Shown piece after piece: positions 6,439 to 7,768 of a DNA stretch of 7,768 nt. A program made the translations under genes and the position numbers. The notes under the pieces are model-generated. The model was not told the origin of the DNA and made no database searches. It was given only the letters and a program-made list of their open reading frames with translations. The DNA is from Gemmatimonadota bacterium (GTDB lineage: Bacteria; JAAXHH01). The number at the start of each line of letters is the position of its first letter. Position 1 is the stretch's first letter. The stretch spans positions 1-7,768 of the forward strand of contig JAPOOT010000147.1 in the NCBI GenBank assembly GCA_026713285.1, read 5' to 3'.

Positions 6439-6708
6439 ATGAAACTCCTTACGTTCTCCTCCATCCTGGTATTTGCCTTTCTTCTTACCAGTCCGCCGCA
6501 TCATTGCCACGGACTGGAACCGGACTCCGCAATAGCAGACCAGTGCCAGGGTTGCCTTTTCAGCGGCGCATCCTCCGCGGTGCTCGAAAAGTCGCCTTCT
6601 ACGCTCCCTGAGCACGAGTATATCGGCCCCGTGGCCGACGCACCTGAGCCTGGACATCCCCAGGCACGGAACGCGCAGCACCGGAACCGCGCACCGCCCC
6701 TTTCCTGA
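6439..6708 (+). CDS. Possible small secreted protein with a CxxC motif (89 residues)
   Basis: I do not recognise a family with certainty. From ATG 6439 the frame begins MKLLTFSSILVFAFLLTSPP, a plausible Sec signal peptide (one Lys, then a hydrophobic core of about 14 residues), followed by HHCHG (21-25) and then DQCQGC with two Cys spaced CxxC. The rest is Pro/Ala/Glu-rich with no further membrane span and ends in RNRAPPLS. A signal peptide, a His/Cys patch and an end like RAPP recall short DUF2946-like exported proteins found near metal and TonB-receptor genes, but that is recollection only. Against it: no clear Shine-Dalgarno (only GAG 6 nt upstream), third-codon GC lower than the other genes here, and overlapping open frames on the other strand of similar length. 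The same frame extends to a TTG at 6373, but that start would bury the signal peptide. Confidence 0.33.
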   Translation: MKLLTFSSILVFAFLLTSPPHHCHGLEPDSAIADQCQGCLFSGASSAVLEKSPSTLPEHEYIGPVADAPEPGHPQARNAQHRNRAPPLS

Positions 6709-6914
6709 CCTGACACCCCGCAGGATCCGGCCGATCGCCCGACCCACAGGGCACGGCCCGCGACCACTTCAGGACTTGCACGATTCATATCGTCCAGTCC
6801 TCTGTCCTCATCGATAGCATTAAGACCGTTCGGATGACGCCGCTGGCAAGTGGTCGAGGGTGAATTTCCTTCGAAGAATCCAGTGTCCATTCAAGCGGCT
6901 TAAACGAATTCGGT

Positions 6915-7010
6915 ACCTGATCCAGCGGTTTTCAATCAGGTCATCACGGGCAGGCCACCGGTTTGAGCAGGGCGAGCCTTGACGCCCTCCTCTCCGACGG
7001 GTTGAAACCG
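6915..7010 (+). promoter_or_regulatory. Two inverted-repeat structures upstream of the lipoprotein gene, possible structured leader
   Basis: The first hairpin pairs ACCTGAT (6915-6921) with ATCAGGT (6935-6941) around a 13-nt loop. The second is two-layered: CGGTTT (6959-6964) can pair with AAACCG (7005-7010), and directly inside it GAGCAGGGCG (6965-6974) pairs with CGCCCTCCTC (6983-6992) in nine of ten positions around an 8-nt loop. No U-run follows, so it does not look like a terminator. I see no conserved core of a known riboswitch such as the cobalamin or TPP class. Whether it is transcribed is unknown. Confidence 0.4.
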
Positions 7011-7034
7011 ATGTAATGAGCATGATCTAAAGAG

Positions 7035-7080
7035 GCAGTTCGATACACAAGGCAGAAGCAGTTCAACTTACACAACGCAG
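7035..7080 (+). repeat. Imperfect direct repeat with 23-bp period before the lipoprotein gene
   Basis: Both copies have the form GCAGTTC, a short variable part, TACACAA, one base and GCAG: 7035-7055 (21 nt) and 7058-7080 (23 nt, with two extra bases in the variable part). They end 21 nt before the start codon and just ahead of the Shine-Dalgarno. This could be a pair of protein sites, or a relict duplication in the leader. Confidence 0.55.
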
Positions 7081-7087
7081 CAAAAAG

Positions 7088-7093
7088 AGAGGA
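7088..7093 (+). promoter_or_regulatory. Ribosome binding site of the lipoprotein gene
   Basis: AGAGGA lies 8 nt before the ATG at 7102 and supports that start, which also opens directly into the signal peptide. Confidence 0.7.
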
Positions 7094-7101
7094 AGTTCGA
7101 T

Positions 7102-7743
7102 ATGTTCAGGCATCGCTGGAACGTACTGTCAATCCTTACCGCCGCGGTATTCGTCTCCGCCGCGCTGACGTTTGCATGTGCGGACGATGACGACACCAGT
7201 CCGACCGGTCCTTCCGAACCTGACGGACATGCGGAGGAGGACGACCATGGACCGGGTGAAGAAGAGCTCATTACGACGCTCAAGATCACGCTGACGCCCA
7301 GTGGCGGCGGCGCGCCGCTCACGGTGCAGTTCCAGGACCTGGACGGCGAAGGCGGAAACGCGCCGGTCGTGGACAGGATCGTCGTGGATGCGGGTATGGT
7401 ATACGCCGGCTCGGTTCAGGTGCTGAACGAGACCGAAAGCCCGCCGGAGAATATCACCGAAGAAGTGGAGGAGGAGGCCGAGGCCCACCAGTTCTTCTTT
7501 GACACCCTGGGCGGTTTTTCAACGGCCACCGTTGTCTATTCGGACAAGGAATCCGATTACGTGACAAACTCGGGCGCGGATCATCCCGTCGGAATCAAAT
7601 TTGAGCTTTCCGTACCTGAAAATGCGGCGAACGGCCAGCTTCGGGTCAGGTTGAGTCACTATGATGACGCACCGAAGGACGGGACGACCTTGAGCGACGA
7701 GACGGACATCGACGTGACCTTTAACGTGGAAGTACGTTCGTAA
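7102..7743 (+). CDS. Secreted acidic lipoprotein, probable partner of a TonB-dependent receptor
   Basis: This 213-residue protein has a basic start (MFRHRW), a hydrophobic core (7-25) and Cys26 after LTFA, followed by ADDDD. This fits a lipoprotein signal, although Phe at -2 and Thr at -3 make the lipobox atypical. A disordered Asp/Glu/His/Pro-rich linker (27-53) leads to a beta-rich domain with EEELITTLKITLTP (53-66), FQDLDGEGGNAPVV (77-90), VLNETESPPENITEEVEEE (107-125), AHQFFF (128-133) and a final ETDIDVTFNVEV (200-211). From memory, this pattern is shared by lipoproteins of Bacteroidetes that databases label type 1 periplasmic binding fold superfamily and that often sit beside TonB-dependent receptors; I could not check this. 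No enzymatic residues are evident. The acidic, His-bearing surface would allow cation binding, but that is speculation. It has its own good ribosome binding site and a long upstream control region, and only 25 nt of downstream sequence is visible. Confidence 0.88.
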   Translation: MFRHRWNVLSILTAAVFVSAALTFACADDDDTSPTGPSEPDGHAEEDDHGPGEEELITTLKITLTPSGGGAPLTVQFQDLDGEGGNAPVVDRIVVDAGMVYAGSVQVLNETESPPENITEEVEEEAEAHQFFFDTLGGFSTATVVYSDKESDYVTNSGADHPVGIKFELSVPENAANGQLRVRLSHYDDAPKDGTTLSDETDIDVTFNVEVRS

Positions 7744-7768
7744 CGGGTAATCGGATGTGACCTAATGC

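Larger units (their letters stand above)
6709..7101. other. Intergenic stretch without a convincing gene
   Basis: About 390 nt between the small ORF and the lipoprotein gene. Frames here are short, poor in conserved features and without ribosome binding sites; a frame on the minus strand (6890-6501) has an Arg/Gly/Ser/Cys-rich composition typical of antisense. The part from 6915 on holds hairpins and a direct repeat and is best read as the leader or control region of the lipoprotein gene. A weak TTGAAA (7002-7007) with TCTAAA (7026-7031) at 18 nt is the best promoter-like pair close to that gene, but it is not convincing. No factor-independent terminator was seen after 6708. Confidence 0.5.

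Noticed and set aside
6501..6890. Minus-strand open frames of 129 and 109 codons in the region right of the divergent promoters
   Set aside because: They have Arg/Gly/Ser/Cys-rich composition, no ribosome binding site and no motif; they overlap each other and the more plausible plus-strand signal-peptide ORF.
6957..7010. Known riboswitch or factor-independent terminator
   Set aside because: The stems are real, but no U-run follows and I see no conserved core of the cobalamin, TPP, FMN or SAM classes.

Overview
The window comes from a fairly GC-rich bacterium (above 60% in the coding parts, judged by eye). A GldA/GldF/GldG-type ABC exporter with a DUF4340 partner, together with a lipoprotein of a type I associate with Bacteroidetes, suggests the wider FCB group (for example Gemmatimonadota or Latescibacterota relatives). 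That placement is inference; there is no rRNA or marker gene here. No tRNA, rRNA, CRISPR array, transposase or integrase was seen.

Left part (1-6279, minus strand). A strong sigma70-type promoter (TTGACA-18-TATTAT, 6279-6250) fires leftward into a compact gene set. First is an ABC ATPase (5281-6174). It overlaps by 4 nt (ATGA) a 926-residue protein (2504-5284) that joins an ABC-2 permease to a GldG-like extracytoplasmic domain with its own coiled coil and C-terminal membrane anchor. After a 7-nt gap comes a membrane-anchored DUF4340 protein (1132-2496). These three almost surely form one transporter: ATPase, permease/substrate-handling subunit and periplasmic auxiliary subunit. After a further 114 nt, on the same strand, lies the N-terminal 339 residues of a thiamine-diphosphate enzyme of the acetolactate synthase type. 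It starts at TTG and is cut by the window edge. It may or may not share the transcript.

Middle (6175-6438). This is a divergent regulatory region. The leftward -35 box and a rightward TTGACA form the two arms of a perfect 8-bp inverted repeat. A 12-bp direct repeat with a 20-bp period lies further right.

Right part (6439-7768, plus strand). A weakly supported small ORF with a signal peptide and a CxxC motif (6439-6708) is followed by about 390 nt without a convincing gene. That gap holds two inverted-repeat structures and a 23-bp-period direct repeat, and leads to a well-supported secreted, acidic lipoprotein (7102-7743). From memory, lipoproteins of this type often sit next to TonB-dependent receptors, so the next gene downstream may be one.

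The least ordinary features are the permease-GldG fusion, low-complexity repeat insertions in all three exporter proteins (including a 15-nt tandem repeat that forms the ATPase tail), and the symmetric divergent promoter region.
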